From NCBI RefSeq assembly GCF_002218195.1, contig NZ_CP022336.1, positions 2,661,001-2,725,000 on the forward strand: a stretch of 64,000 nt of DNA, given 5' to 3'. The translations under genes were made by a program, and so were the position numbers. The first letter of the stretch is position 1. Each line of letters opens with the position of its first letter. The stretch comes from Sphingorhabdus sp. SMR4y (GTDB lineage Bacteria; Pseudomonadota; Alphaproteobacteria; Sphingomonadales; Sphingomonadaceae). A model generated the notes under the pieces. That model was not told where the DNA came from. It saw only the letters and a program-made list of their open reading frames with translations, and did no database searches. Below, piece after piece: positions 8,167-17,017 of this stretch.

Positions 8167-9195
8167 ATGGACAAATTCAACCTCAGCCGGCGTGAAAGTC
8201 TCGGCCTTGCCGCTCTGGCCACCGGCATGGCCGCCGTTCCTGCGGCAGCCCGCGCGCACCAGCCCAAGCCGGCCGTCGATTTTGTCAGCACCATCGATTT
8301 CAAGGATCCCGAGTGGAACCGCGACACCTATGCGCGGATCGACGGGGATATCGATCCGAGCAAGGAAAAATGCGGCTGGATCAAGGGCAAGGCCATGGGG
8401 GTCCGCCCGAACGAGAAGGTTCGCACGCTCTTCGGTGTCGAGGGGTTCAGTTTTGTCCGGATGAAGAAACTGGAAGACGGCAGCTACCGCAGGATGCTCC
8501 GCGAGATCGTCTTCTATACCGATCTGGAAAGCGGCGAAGTGCTGGACCAGTGGCTCAACCCCTATACCGGCGAGACGGTAAAGGTGGTGCCGATTGCCAA
8601 TGACCCGTTCAACTTCACGATCAGCAAGTTCCAGCCCGAAGGGCCTTCCTATGGCGGACTGAACACCGACCTGCGCGAGCGCAAGCCGTTTCTGCAGGAC
8701 TGGGAATATGGGCCGAACGGCACGATGATCCTGAACACCGGCATCGACCTGATGTATCCCAACGCGCTGCAGCCGGGCCAGTGGCCGCGCGAATCGGCCG
8801 GCGTGATGAACCGGGTCTCGGAACATTTCATCTATGTTGTCGAGCAGGCGGATGTGGAAAATCCCGCGCTCACCCATATCCCGCATATCGGCTCCTGGTC
8901 ACGGATCACGCCCTGGCTGCCGTGGATGCTGATGGGACAGGCCGAAGGCCAGATCAATTATTTCACCCATTTCCAGACCATTCCGGAGGGCGTCGAGGGT
9001 CTGCCTGCCCATCTGGTGAAAGCCGCCCGGGCGATGGACGAGAAATGGCTCAGCGCGCCGACAGAGGATTATGGCCCCTCCCTCTCCAGCCTCGAGGTCT
9101 ACGCCCGCGAACAGACACCCGCGCCCGTGCCCGAAGGCTGGGAACCCCCAAAAGCCCCGCCGGCACCCGAACCCTTCGCGCCAAACAAAAAGTGA
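8167..9195 (+). CDS. DUF1838 family protein, Tat-like leader (paralogue 2)
   Basis: A 342-residue DUF1838 protein. The ATG at 8167 has GCTGGAG 6 bases upstream and gives a leader with SRRESLGLAALATG and an Ala-rich region ending near residue 32. The conserved domain includes FVRMKKLEDGSYRRML, YTDLESGEVLDQWLNPYTGE and a C-terminal Pro-rich tail (residues 315-342). Function of the family is undetermined. It is a diverged paralogue of the gene at 2354-3274, and both copies lie beside copies of the shared operator. Two exported copies in one island suggest a specific role in uptake or early conversion of its substrate. Confidence 0.85.
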   Translation: MDKFNLSRRESLGLAALATGMAAVPAAARAHQPKPAVDFVSTIDFKDPEWNRDTYARIDGDIDPSKEKCGWIKGKAMGVRPNEKVRTLFGVEGFSFVRMKKLEDGSYRRMLREIVFYTDLESGEVLDQWLNPYTGETVKVVPIANDPFNFTISKFQPEGPSYGGLNTDLRERKPFLQDWEYGPNGTMILNTGIDLMYPNALQPGQWPRESAGVMNRVSEHFIYVVEQADVENPALTHIPHIGSWSRITPWLPWMLMGQAEGQINYFTHFQTIPEGVEGLPAHLVKAARAMDEKWLSAPTEDYGPSLSSLEVYAREQTPAPVPEGWEPPKAPPAPEPFAPNKK

Positions 9196-9212
9196 CGGGG
9201 CGCGTGCCGACA

Positions 9213-9239
9213 GGCCGGGAGCATCGCTTCCGGCCTTTT
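9213..9239 (+). terminator. rho-independent terminator
   Basis: Stem GGCCGGGAGC / GCTTCCGGCC with a 3-base loop followed by TTTT, 18 bases after the DUF1838 stop at 9195. Confidence 0.7.
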
Positions 9240-9274
9240 CATTATGGTAACTGCCGATAGCAGGAAGATGCTGT

Positions 9275-10834
9275 CTAAAGGCCCAGTGCGCCGGGATTCA
9301 TCAGTCCTTTCGGATCCAGTTCCTGCTTGACGCTTCTGACCAGACTCAGGGCCCGGGGATCCAGTCGCGTCAGATAGGGATAGGCGCGGCCGATCTGGAA
9401 ATGGGCCGCTCCGAAATTCTGGAACAAGGCAATGATCGCCTCTTTCAGTTCATTGGCATATTCGCGGGCTTCGGCATTCTCCAGGAAATCCGGGATTGTC
9501 GCCAGATGCTCCTCGCCGAGGGTCTGTCTGTGGTAGTCGCTGCGGTGATCGGGCCAGTACAGGGCGATTTCATACAGAAATCCGGCAGATCCGGCGGGAG
9601 AAAACATCGTGCCCAGCCAGACGCCCAGACGATCCATTTCCGATTGCTGGTCTTTTACCAGCGCGTGAAAGGCTGTGTTGAACGCGACGACTGTATCATG
9701 GTTCAAAATGCCGTGCACCGGAACCCAGCGCTCTCCGCCGGGGCCCAGAATATTGGTCAGCGGTGCGAAGGGCATGGCCCGGACAAATGTCGGTATGCTG
9801 TTGGCTATTTCCCGTCCGACACCGGCCAGCAGATGGCGAAGCCGGCGGGCCTTGGCCGCAGCGTCGGCGGGGTCAAAGCCTTCGACAATGAAATGGCACA
9901 TATAGGCGCCGGAGCGCATCGGATCTTCGCCCGCCACCGCCATCCGCATCAACTGGGCAAGGCCCTGCAATTTGCGCGGTGCCTTGCGCATGACCTCCGC
10001 CGCGATTTTCAGCCGGGCTGCAAAGCCTTCCTGCCGACCGATCTGTCCCTGGGACAGGGCGAGATCCAGACCAAAATGGGAATCGTCCAGCCGTTCCGCC
10101 TGGGCGATGCGCACCGCTGCGTGATAGGAAGAGAAATCGTCAAAGGCAAAGCTCAGCGGCTCGCAATGATCCAGTGTCCGGATCAGCGGGAGGGTGATCG
10201 CGGTTTTCAGACCGAATGCCCCGCAATCTCCCGTGAACAGGCCGGTGAGATCCGGGCCGTAATTGCGGGTTGAACCGGCGGCGCTGGTGGAGATCAGCTC
10301 GCCGTTTGCAAGCACCACATCCATCGACAGAGCCGAGTGCGCGGAAACGCCGTGGGCTGCGCTGCCATGGCTGACCGTATTCTGGCTCATGCTGCCACCG
10401 ACCGTGGCAGCGAGACCGGAGAAGGGACCCCAGAAAGGGGTTCGCAATTTCTGCGCGTCCAGCGCTTCTTTCAACTTGGCCCAACTGGCGCCCGCGCCGA
10501 CGGTCACCAGCAGATTCGCGGCATCGATCCTGATATCGTCGAGCGCTCCAAGATCGAAGAGCACGTGGCCGCCGTCAGGATAGAGATAGCCGTCGGTATA
10601 GGAAGCGCCGCCGCCCCGCGGAACCATCGCCACGCCCGCGTCAGCGCAAAGCCGTACCGCATCCTGCACCTGCTCGGTGGAAATGGGTTTTGCAACGGCC
10701 AGCGGCTGCCCGCCGGACCGGTACACATCATTGGCATAATATTGCAGGTTTTCGGCGCCGGTGACCAGGCCCTGCTCGCCCAGCAGGCTTTCCAGTTTCT
10801 CTATCAAGTCTGTCTGTTTGTTACTGCTGGTCAT
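9275..10834 (-). CDS. FAD-binding oxidase/dehydrogenase of the VAO/p-cresol methylhydroxylase type
   Basis: A 519-residue flavoprotein. The N-terminal FAD_binding_4 (PCMH) domain spans about residues 30-215, with VPRGGGASYTDG contacting FAD pyrophosphate and GGSMSQNTVSHGSAAHG near the flavin. The C-terminal half is the substrate-binding/linked oxidase domain, ending LDPKGLMNPGAL, the usual end of this family. Known relatives oxidise para-alkylphenols, vanillyl alcohol or hydroxy acids. An electron acceptor could be the cytochrome c at 4772-5200 (inference). GGAG lies 12 bases upstream of the ATG. It is divergent from the VOC gene, with an island dyad between. Confidence 0.85.
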   Translation of the reverse strand: MTSSNKQTDLIEKLESLLGEQGLVTGAENLQYYANDVYRSGGQPLAVAKPISTEQVQDAVRLCADAGVAMVPRGGGASYTDGYLYPDGGHVLFDLGALDDIRIDAANLLVTVGAGASWAKLKEALDAQKLRTPFWGPFSGLAATVGGSMSQNTVSHGSAAHGVSAHSALSMDVVLANGELISTSAAGSTRNYGPDLTGLFTGDCGAFGLKTAITLPLIRTLDHCEPLSFAFDDFSSYHAAVRIAQAERLDDSHFGLDLALSQGQIGRQEGFAARLKIAAEVMRKAPRKLQGLAQLMRMAVAGEDPMRSGAYMCHFIVEGFDPADAAAKARRLRHLLAGVGREIANSIPTFVRAMPFAPLTNILGPGGERWVPVHGILNHDTVVAFNTAFHALVKDQQSEMDRLGVWLGTMFSPAGSAGFLYEIALYWPDHRSDYHRQTLGEEHLATIPDFLENAEAREYANELKEAIIALFQNFGAAHFQIGRAYPYLTRLDPRALSLVRSVKQELDPKGLMNPGALGL

Positions 10835-10906
10835 TGGGTCAACTGCTCCATTATCAAACTGCTGGATGAAGGCCCCCGATTATCCGGGAAAGGGCGTTAC
10901 TGCTCT

Positions 10907-10923
10907 TATCCGTTGGTCGGTCA
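10907..10923 (+). promoter_or_regulatory. island operator dyad, copy 4
   Basis: TATCCG TTGGT CGGTCA in the divergent region 10835-11053. A further TATCCG half-site begins at 10881, 26 bases upstream, with a poor second arm. Confidence 0.5.
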
Positions 10924-11053
10924 GCGCGCCGCCATTTTGCCTGAACCCTAACCCTCTGTCCACGTCAGACTGCCGGCCCCGGCGCTTGTCCGAAGGGCGG
11001 TCGAAACCGGATAGCGCTTGCCAAAGGAGTGGCCGATACCGCATCTGTGACAG

Positions 11054-12013
11054 ATGATTTCAACAGATAATGGTTTTCAGGAAGCTGTCGGTTTCGTTGC
11101 AGATATCGACGCCAGCGGCGCCCGCATTACAGCGGCCACCGGTTTTGTCGAAATATATCGGGGCGAGGTACCCGATGCGGCGCTGAAGCTGCTGGGGATC
11201 ACGGGTTCGCCGGAAACACGGGAATTGCTGCTCTCGCATCCGACGGTCCCGCGCGGCCATATCCGCCTGCTTTCGCTTGCAGGCGAACCGGCGGGCGTAA
11301 TACGCGACGGCGCCCAGGCATGGGATAGCGGTGCGCTGTTTGATGTGAATTTACGTGCATTGGAATCGATCGACGATCTACACGCTGCAATGGGGCGAAA
11401 CGGTTTTGTCTCGCCCGCCCCGATCACCAGTTTTGACTTTGACCCGGTTTCGGTCCGCGAGGTACTGGAGCGCGATGGAGACGGACTCTGCTTCGCATTA
11501 ATGGAGCGGGTGCGGCCGCCGCTGGCCGGCTATGAACACGTCGCCGGGCCGGCGTCCTGGGTGTTCAACGCAACCCAGATTGTTTCCGATTTCTCCGTTG
11601 CCCGTTCCTTTTATGTCGATCAACTGGGATGGAAGGTGGTTCAGGAGGCAAGCTGGAAACATGCGGACGGGCGCAATTGCATGGGGCTGCCGGTCGGTCT
11701 GGCACCCGATATTCTGGTAACCGTCGGCGTTTATCAGGCCCAGGGGCGGATGGAGGGTTCGGTCGAGATCATCCGTTTCGACTGCGATGGCCTGGACTTT
11801 TCTGCCGATGCTCCGCCGAAACGAGGGTGGGCGGCCCTGCGATTTGCGGTTTCGAATCTGTCCGAATTTCAGGCCCTTGCCGAACAGGGAGGATGCAAAA
11901 CCATTGGTCCTGTGCCGGTCCACTGGGCACCGCATGGAGATTTCAGGGCCGTGGCCGCGATCACCCCCTGGGGTGTGCGGCTGGAAGCATTCGAATCTGT
12001 CGGTTCGGGTTAA
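11054..12013 (+). CDS. two-domain VOC (glyoxalase/bleomycin resistance/dioxygenase-fold) protein
   Basis: A 319-residue VOC superfamily protein with two modules, about residues 10-140 and 170-319. The second is clearest: NATQIVSDFSVARSFYVDQLGWKVV at its start, then two beta-alpha units ending WGVRLEAFE. Superfamily members are extradiol dioxygenases, glyoxalases, epimerases and binding proteins. Metal ligands cannot be assigned confidently. Its stop shares the TTAA at 12010-12013 with the convergent amidase gene, whose stop reads the same four bases on the other strand. No strong ribosome binding site is visible. Confidence 0.78.
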   Translation: MISTDNGFQEAVGFVADIDASGARITAATGFVEIYRGEVPDAALKLLGITGSPETRELLLSHPTVPRGHIRLLSLAGEPAGVIRDGAQAWDSGALFDVNLRALESIDDLHAAMGRNGFVSPAPITSFDFDPVSVREVLERDGDGLCFALMERVRPPLAGYEHVAGPASWVFNATQIVSDFSVARSFYVDQLGWKVVQEASWKHADGRNCMGLPVGLAPDILVTVGVYQAQGRMEGSVEIIRFDCDGLDFSADAPPKRGWAALRFAVSNLSEFQALAEQGGCKTIGPVPVHWAPHGDFRAVAAITPWGVRLEAFESVGSG

Positions 12014-12654
12014 CCGGCACTCTTGCCGCTGAGATTTTTGAGGAAGTCGATCGTTTCGGCCTCGCTTACCACATCGGCATATTTTGCGTTCATGTCGAAC
12101 AGATTGGCGTCATGGGGCGCGTCATGACGGTCGCCACAAGCATCGGCCACAACCGCAGTCCGAAAGCCGTGCGACATCGCATCGACGCAGCTTGCCCGTA
12201 CGCAACCGCTGGTGGTCAGACCGGTCAGCAGCACGCTGTCGATTCCCATTGCGGTCAGTGTGGAGGCCAGAGAGGTCCCGAAGAACGCGCTGGGATATTG
12301 CTTGGTAATCACCAGTTCGTCGTCCGCCGGTTCCAGGCCTTCAGCAAAGGCACCCATCGGATTGCCTTCGATGAAATAGCGCAGTGGCGCAGCCTTCTCG
12401 AAAAAACGGCCACCGTCGATGGCGCTCGGGTGATAGGATACTCCGGTCAGGATGACCGGTATTTTTGCTGCCCGTGCAGCTTCGCGCACCCGCAAGGCGG
12501 AGGCCAGAGCGTCTTCCACGCCGGAATAGAGATCGCAGTCGGGATCAAAATAGCCCTGGCAGAAATCGATCATTATCAGGGCGGGCCGCTCGCCAAAGCC
12601 GACCTTGGTATTATAGGCCCGGCGATAGTTTTCGAGCAGGTCTTCATCACTCAT
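12010..12654 (-). CDS. isochorismatase-fold cysteine hydrolase (maleamate/N-carbamoylsarcosine amidase-like)
   Basis: A 214-residue cysteine hydrolase. The catalytic triad is visible: Asp in ALIMIDFCQGY, Lys in VITKQYPSAFFGT and Cys in LTGLTTSGCVRA, followed by the usual cis-peptide and DACGDRHDAPHDANLFDM region. Characterised relatives with this GDRHDAPHDANL-type tail include N-carbamoylsarcosine amidohydrolase and maleamate amidohydrolase, which release ammonia from a terminal amide or carbamoyl group. It is the last gene of a minus-strand operon hydrolase-leuC-leuD-amidase and overlaps leuD by ATGA. Coupling to a LeuCD-type hydro-lyase suggests it makes the unsaturated diacid that LeuCD hydrates (inference). 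Confidence 0.88.
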   Translation of the reverse strand: MSDEDLLENYRRAYNTKVGFGERPALIMIDFCQGYFDPDCDLYSGVEDALASALRVREAARAAKIPVILTGVSYHPSAIDGGRFFEKAAPLRYFIEGNPMGAFAEGLEPADDELVITKQYPSAFFGTSLASTLTAMGIDSVLLTGLTTSGCVRASCVDAMSHGFRTAVVADACGDRHDAPHDANLFDMNAKYADVVSEAETIDFLKNLSGKSAG

Positions 12655-13280
12655 CGCGCAGTCTCCGTTTCATAAAGCCAAGGCTGGTCTTGGCGTTGCC
12701 AGGTCTCGAAGTCGTCAATATCCTCTGCTTTCTGATTCAATATCTGGGCAGTTTCATCCCAGCCATTGATCAGCGCCAGCTTGCGTTCTGGCGGGATGTC
12801 AAATCCAAATGCTTCATTCTTGCCTGTGATAACCTTCTGGTTTTCCAGATCGATAGTCAATGCCAACCCGTCTTTTGCAAGCGACATCAGGTCGCGCACG
12901 ACCCGGTCCGGAAGAGTGATTGGCAAGATGCCGTTGCGCAGGCAATTGCCGTGAAAAATCTCACCAAAGCTGGGCGCGATAATGCTGCGGATACCGAAGC
13001 CGAGCAGCGCCCAGACGGCCTGTTCGCGGCTCGACCCCGAACCGAAATTGGCGCCCGCCACCAAAATCGGGGCCTGGCGAAATGGCTCACGGTTGAGAAT
13101 GAATTCCGGATCCGGATTGCCGTCGCTGCCGAAGCGCCGGTCATGGAAAGCATATTGCCCCAGTCCTTCGCGCGCCGTGATCAGCAGAAAACGGGCGGGG
13201 AAAATAATATCCGTGTCAATATTATCCTGCTCCAGCGGCGCCGCCGTTCCGGACAGGGTCTTGAAAGGCTCCGGTTGCAT
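12651..13280 (-). CDS. leuD: 3-isopropylmalate dehydratase small subunit (LeuD type)
   Basis: A 209-residue aconitase-family swivel subunit. Visible signatures are PLEQDNIDTDIIFPARFL at residues 15-32, the ILVAGANFGSGSSREQAVWAL substrate-loop region, FGEIFHGNCLRNGILPI and the C-terminal PERKLALINGWDETAQIL. Length matches E. coli LeuD. With LeuC it forms the isopropylmalate/citraconate isomerase-type hydro-lyase; the E. coli pair also hydrates citraconate. It overlaps leuC by one base (TAATG) and the amidase by four. No leuA or leuB is nearby, so a catabolic paralogue acting on an alkylmaleate/alkylmalate pair is more likely here than leucine synthesis, but that is inference. Confidence 0.9.
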   Translation of the reverse strand: MQPEPFKTLSGTAAPLEQDNIDTDIIFPARFLLITAREGLGQYAFHDRRFGSDGNPDPEFILNREPFRQAPILVAGANFGSGSSREQAVWALLGFGIRSIIAPSFGEIFHGNCLRNGILPITLPDRVVRDLMSLAKDGLALTIDLENQKVITGKNEAFGFDIPPERKLALINGWDETAQILNQKAEDIDDFETWQRQDQPWLYETETAR

Positions 13281-14692
13281 TAGTCCAATTTCCTTACGTC
13301 GGTGATGCAGCCAGTGACGGCGGCGGCAGCCGCCATGGCCGGGCTCATCAGATGCGTGCGTCCGCCCGCTCCCTGCCGGCCTTCGAAGTTACGATTGGAA
13401 GTGCTGGCGCAGCGGTCTCCCGGTTCGAGCCGGTCATCGTTCATCGCCACGCACATCGAGCAGCCCGGTTGTCGCCATTCAAAACCGGCTTCCAGAAAAA
13501 TCTGGTCCAACCCTTCGTCTTCGGCCTGGGAAAGCGTGGCGCCCGAACCGGGGACGACGATTGCTGTCACTCCGGGTGGAACCGAGCGGCCTTTGGCGAT
13601 GGCCGCGGCGGCACGGAGATCCTCGATGCGACCATTGGTACAGGAGCCGATGAAGGCGTGGCTTATTCCGATGCCTTCAATCGGTTTTCCTGGTTCCAGA
13701 CCCATGTAGTCCAGCGCTGATTGTGCCTGCGCGCGCTCCGACTTGTCGGCGATCATTGCAAGGTCTGGAGTCCCTGCGCCAATGGAGACAGCCTGGTCTG
13801 GCGTGGTACCCCAGGTCACTTGCGGCTCTATAGCACCAAGATCCAACGCGATCCGATGGTCATATTCCGCGCCATCGTCGGTTGCCAGATCTAGCCAATA
13901 AGCCGCCGCACGGTCCCAAGATGTTCCCTTGGGTGCGAGGCGACGTCCTTTGACGAACGCAAGCGTGGTCTCATCCGGTGCCACCAGACCGATGCGGCTG
14001 CCGGCCTCGATCGTCAGATTGCAGAGCGTCATCCGTTCGGCCATCGACATGGCGGATACCGCCGGTCCGGCATATTCCACCGCATAGCCAGCGGCACCAT
14101 TGGTGCCGATCTGCGCGATCAACGCCAGCGCAATATCCTTGGCGGTGACATGGGGACCGGGTTTGCCGGACAGCTCGACCAGCATCGTTCGCGCCTTTTT
14201 CTGGCGCAGGCACTGGGTGGCCATGACGGTGCCGCATTCGCTGGCCCCTATGCCGAAGGCCAAGGCGCCAAAGGCGCCGTGTGTGGTCGTGTGACTGTCG
14301 CCGCAGACAATGGTGGTGCCGGGCAGGGTGAAACCGCTTTCCGGGCCAATGACATGGACAATGCCCTGATCCCTACTTTGCAGCGCCGCATAAGGCACGT
14401 CGAATTGCGCGACATTGCTTTCCAGTTCGGCGACCTGCGCGCGGGCGAGGGGATCCTCGATCCTGTCCTCGCGGTTGCGGGTCGGGACGGCATGATCGGC
14501 GACAGCATAATGGGTGGCCGGTCGACGCAGTTGCCGGCCTGAGGCGCGCAGGGATGCAAAGGCTTGCGGACTGGATACTTCGTGCACAAGATGGCGATCG
14601 ATATAGATCAACGCTTCGCCATCGGCCAGATCACTGACACGATGACTGTCCCACAATTTTTCGTAGAGCGTTTTTGCTGTTGCCATGGTCAT
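13280..14692 (-). CDS. leuC: 3-isopropylmalate dehydratase large subunit (LeuC type)
   Basis: A 470-residue Fe-S hydro-lyase. The start at 14692 has CCGGA 5 bases upstream; an ATG two codons later (14686) is the alternative. Upstream in-frame codons to 14782 overlap the neighbouring gene and are rejected. It opens with [11 protein letters not shown] and has [36 protein letters not shown] and the three cluster ligands in GSCTNGR (one Cys) and GCSMC (two Cys), then [15 protein letters not shown]. The usual SCTNSR is SCTNGR here, and the DHNVxT segment reads DHAVPT. These changes, and a catabolic operon lacking leuB, suggest a paralogue with altered substrate, such as dimethylmaleate or citraconate hydratase. 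Confidence 0.9.
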   Translation of the reverse strand: MTMATAKTLYEKLWDSHRVSDLADGEALIYIDRHLVHEVSSPQAFASLRASGRQLRRPATHYAVADHAVPTRNREDRIEDPLARAQVAELESNVAQFDVPYAALQSRDQGIVHVIGPESGFTLPGTTIVCGDSHTTTHGAFGALAFGIGASECGTVMATQCLRQKKARTMLVELSGKPGPHVTAKDIALALIAQIGTNGAAGYAVEYAGPAVSAMSMAERMTLCNLTIEAGSRIGLVAPDETTLAFVKGRRLAPKGTSWDRAAAYWLDLATDDGAEYDHRIALDLGAIEPQVTWGTTPDQAVSIGAGTPDLAMIADKSERAQAQSALDYMGLEPGKPIEGIGISHAFIGSCTNGRIEDLRAAAAIAKGRSVPPGVTAIVVPGSGATLSQAEDEGLDQIFLEAGFEWRQPGCSMCVAMNDDRLEPGDRCASTSNRNFEGRQGAGGRTHLMSPAMAAAAAVTGCITDVRKLD

Positions 14693-14715
14693 AATTTTCC
14701 GGAGCGATCGTGACA

Positions 14716-15762
14716 TCAGGGCTGCGGGCTTTCCGGCTCGTGTTCCGAAAGCACGCCCGCTTCGACATAGGCGGCAATCCACTGGGCAAAACGGTCGGGC
14801 GATTCCAGCGGCGGATAATGGCCTACATCCGGCATGATGATACGCGAAATCTGCGCGGAACCGAGATAATTGGTGATTGCGTCCGCCGCGCTCTCCGGCA
14901 GCAACGGATCAGCCCCGCCCCAGATCAGGAATGTGGGCGTGACAATTTTCGCCATCTCGATTTTTGCCTGAACACCATCACCGATGCGCGCGACCAAAGC
15001 GATCGGGTGCTTTTCCGCGGTCCGACGGTTCAGATCATAATATTCCTTGCGGGTCTGTGCGCTTATCCGGTCCGGATCGCCGGCGAAAAATCCCAGATAT
15101 TCATTCCAGAAGGTCATGTCTGAAAAGCCGGTTTCCCGGGACTTTTTTGCAGCTTCCACGAAGCTCTCGGGCATTACCAGATGACTGGTGTCTACTGGAT
15201 CCGACGGCGTGTTGGAGATGATCAGGCGTTCAACCAGGTCGGGGCGTTTGGCGGCCAGATACATGCCCATCGTGCCGCCGCTGGAGACGCCGACAAAAGT
15301 GAGTTTTTTGACCCCCAGCCGTTCCACGAGCTGTTCGGCGATCTCGACCGGCTGGACATTGGCAGCGGTCTCGTCCGAAACCCGTCCGGACAGGCCATAG
15401 CCGGGAATGTCATAGCGGATGATCCGGTAATCGGACTTCAGTATCTCCGTGATCCGGTCCCATGTCCGGGTCGAACTGAGGGAACCGTGGACCATGAACA
15501 ATACCGGTCCGCTTCCCTCGTCCTTGTAGTGGACTTCAACACCGCCGATTTCCATGTAGCGGCTTTCCTCGTCACCATAGAGCGCGCGCAATTCTTCGAT
15601 CGTGAGACGGGGCTGCGTTTCCTGGGATGCTGCGACTGTGGCCGCGGATTCGACTATCTGTGCAGTTGCGCAAGCAGGCAGCGCTGCCAATATTGCCAGC
15701 GCCGACAGGGACGACTTTATCTTCGAGGACCAGCGTATAGTAGGCATTGTGATATTCTCCAT
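14716..15762 (-). CDS. secreted alpha/beta hydrolase
   Basis: A 348-residue alpha/beta hydrolase. The start at 15762 has GGAG 7 bases upstream; an ATG at 15747 also has GGAG and gives a slightly cleaner signal peptide (basic n-region, h-region [15 protein letters not shown]). Catalytic elements: [13 protein letters not shown] oxyanion loop, nucleophile GVSSGG, acid Asp in WGGADPLLP and His in [10 protein letters not shown]. It ends with an acidic, Pro-rich tail. It is the first gene of the minus-strand hydrolase-leuC-leuD-amidase operon, 23 bases before leuC. It resembles the anchored hydrolase at 1322-2302. A periplasmic ester or lactone cleavage before uptake is plausible. Confidence 0.85.
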   Translation of the reverse strand: MENITMPTIRWSSKIKSSLSALAILAALPACATAQIVESAATVAASQETQPRLTIEELRALYGDEESRYMEIGGVEVHYKDEGSGPVLFMVHGSLSSTRTWDRITEILKSDYRIIRYDIPGYGLSGRVSDETAANVQPVEIAEQLVERLGVKKLTFVGVSSGGTMGMYLAAKRPDLVERLIISNTPSDPVDTSHLVMPESFVEAAKKSRETGFSDMTFWNEYLGFFAGDPDRISAQTRKEYYDLNRRTAEKHPIALVARIGDGVQAKIEMAKIVTPTFLIWGGADPLLPESAADAITNYLGSAQISRIIMPDVGHYPPLESPDRFAQWIAAYVEAGVLSEHEPESPQP

Positions 15763-15887
15763 TGCATGTCTCCGGTTGGCGAAGCAGGCGTGTTGGACCT
15801 CAAAGAAGAGGGGCTTCCGCTCGGTAACAACTTTGTTGGTCTTTCCTATATTGGCTGCACGGGCCGGGTTGAACCCACTAGCATCAT

Positions 15888-15904
15888 TATCCGACTGGTG
15901 GGCA
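15888..15904 (+). promoter_or_regulatory. island operator dyad, copy 5
   Basis: TATCCG ACTGG TGGGCA in the 340-base divergent region 15763-16102. It is nearly identical over 18 bases to the copy at 32288 (TATCCGACTGGYGGGCAG). Confidence 0.6.
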
Positions 15905-15975
15905 GTCTGCGGACCGCAGGCTGAAGCGCGGTGAAGCCGACGGAATGCGGCGGAGCACCGGCCTTGCCGATGCAA

Positions 15976-15992
15976 TGTCCGTATAGTGGACA
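15976..15992 (+). promoter_or_regulatory. island operator dyad, copy 6
   Basis: TGTCCG TATAG TGGACA, with perfect TGTCC/GGACA arms, 88 bases from copy 5 in the same divergent region and 111 bases before the start at 16103. The rest of 15763-16102 holds no gene that I can support. Confidence 0.6.
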
Positions 15993-16102
15993 AAGGCAGG
16001 CAAAATGTTGGGATGGAAATTGTAATTGTGCTTCACCCTCATGCTATGCACCGCCACATTGGATTTCCACTGGCCGGATTCGGTCAAGAACAGGTATTTT
16101 AA

Positions 16103-17017
16103 ATGGAATATGATTACGTCCCTTTGCCCGAGCGCAAGCCGCTAAAATGGCCCAATGGCGCGAAAGTCGCCCTGATCCTGACTTTCAATCTGGAAACTTG
16201 GGATCTCACCAAGGATACGGACAAGCCTTATTATGCTGGCGGGCCGTCGATCCTGCCGGACATCCTTCCCGGCAACACTCCGGATTTTCCGAATTATAGC
16301 TGGCGCGAATATGGTCAGCGGGTCGGTATCTGGCGTCTGTTCGACCTGTTCGACAAGCTCGGCGTCAAGGCGAGCTGTACCACCAATGCGGTGACCTTCG
16401 AGCGGCGGAAGGCAATGACCGACGCTGTGCTCGAACGGGGCTGGGAACTGCTCACCCACAATTGGGAGCAGGGCGAATTGCTGACCAATTTTGCCGGTGA
16501 CCCGGCGAAGGAGCGCGAAATCGTTTTGCGGACGCTCGACCAGTTTGAGAAATTTACCGGTCGCAAATCGAAAGGATGGCTCTCATCCTCGCTGCGGGGC
16601 ACGCTTCAGACGGCCGACATTCTGGCTGAATATGGCTGCACCTATTATTGTGACATCATGAATGACGATCAGCCTTATATGCTCCGCACGCCAAACGGTC
16701 CGATTGTTTCGGTTCCCTATTCCAACGAGATCAACGATTTCACCTTCATCACCCGAAAGAATTTTACGACCGACCAATTCCGCGATGCGCTGATCGAAGA
16801 ACTGGATGTCCTTTACGAGGAAGGGGCTACCAGCGGACGGATCATGAATGTCGGCCTCCATCCCCATGTTTCCGGTCGGGCTCACAGGGTGAGGGCGCTG
16901 CGCGAGTTCATCGAACATGCCAAGTCCTTGCCGGGCGTATGGTGGGCCACACGCGAAGAGATTGCCGAATGGTATCTCGACAATCACGAAAATCATATTC
17001 TCGGACAATTGGGATGA
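16103..17017 (+). CDS. PuuE-type polysaccharide deacetylase-fold amidohydrolase (cyclic imide/allantoin hydrolase-like)
   Basis: A 304-residue NodB-homology protein of the PuuE/imidase branch rather than a sugar deacetylase. It has VALILTFNLETWDLT in place of the TFDD metal motif, WREYGQRVGIWRLFDLFDKLGVKASCTTNA as the typical PuuE helix, and ELLTHNWEQGE, where the second His of the HxxxH motif is Gln. Classical NodB metal binding therefore looks lost, as in PuuE allantoinase. Characterised branch members open allantoin or cyclic imides. No signal peptide, so cytoplasmic. It is first in an operon with a FAD monooxygenase (ATGA overlap) and an aldehyde dehydrogenase. Probable role: hydrolytic opening of a cyclic amide or imide. 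Confidence 0.82.
   Translation: MEYDYVPLPERKPLKWPNGAKVALILTFNLETWDLTKDTDKPYYAGGPSILPDILPGNTPDFPNYSWREYGQRVGIWRLFDLFDKLGVKASCTTNAVTFERRKAMTDAVLERGWELLTHNWEQGELLTNFAGDPAKEREIVLRTLDQFEKFTGRKSKGWLSSSLRGTLQTADILAEYGCTYYCDIMNDDQPYMLRTPNGPIVSVPYSNEINDFTFITRKNFTTDQFRDALIEELDVLYEEGATSGRIMNVGLHPHVSGRAHRVRALREFIEHAKSLPGVWWATREEIAEWYLDNHENHILGQLG

Noticed and set aside
10881-10897. Possible additional operator, TATCCG GGAAA GGGCGT
   Set aside because: Only one half-site matches; kept as a note to the neighbouring site.
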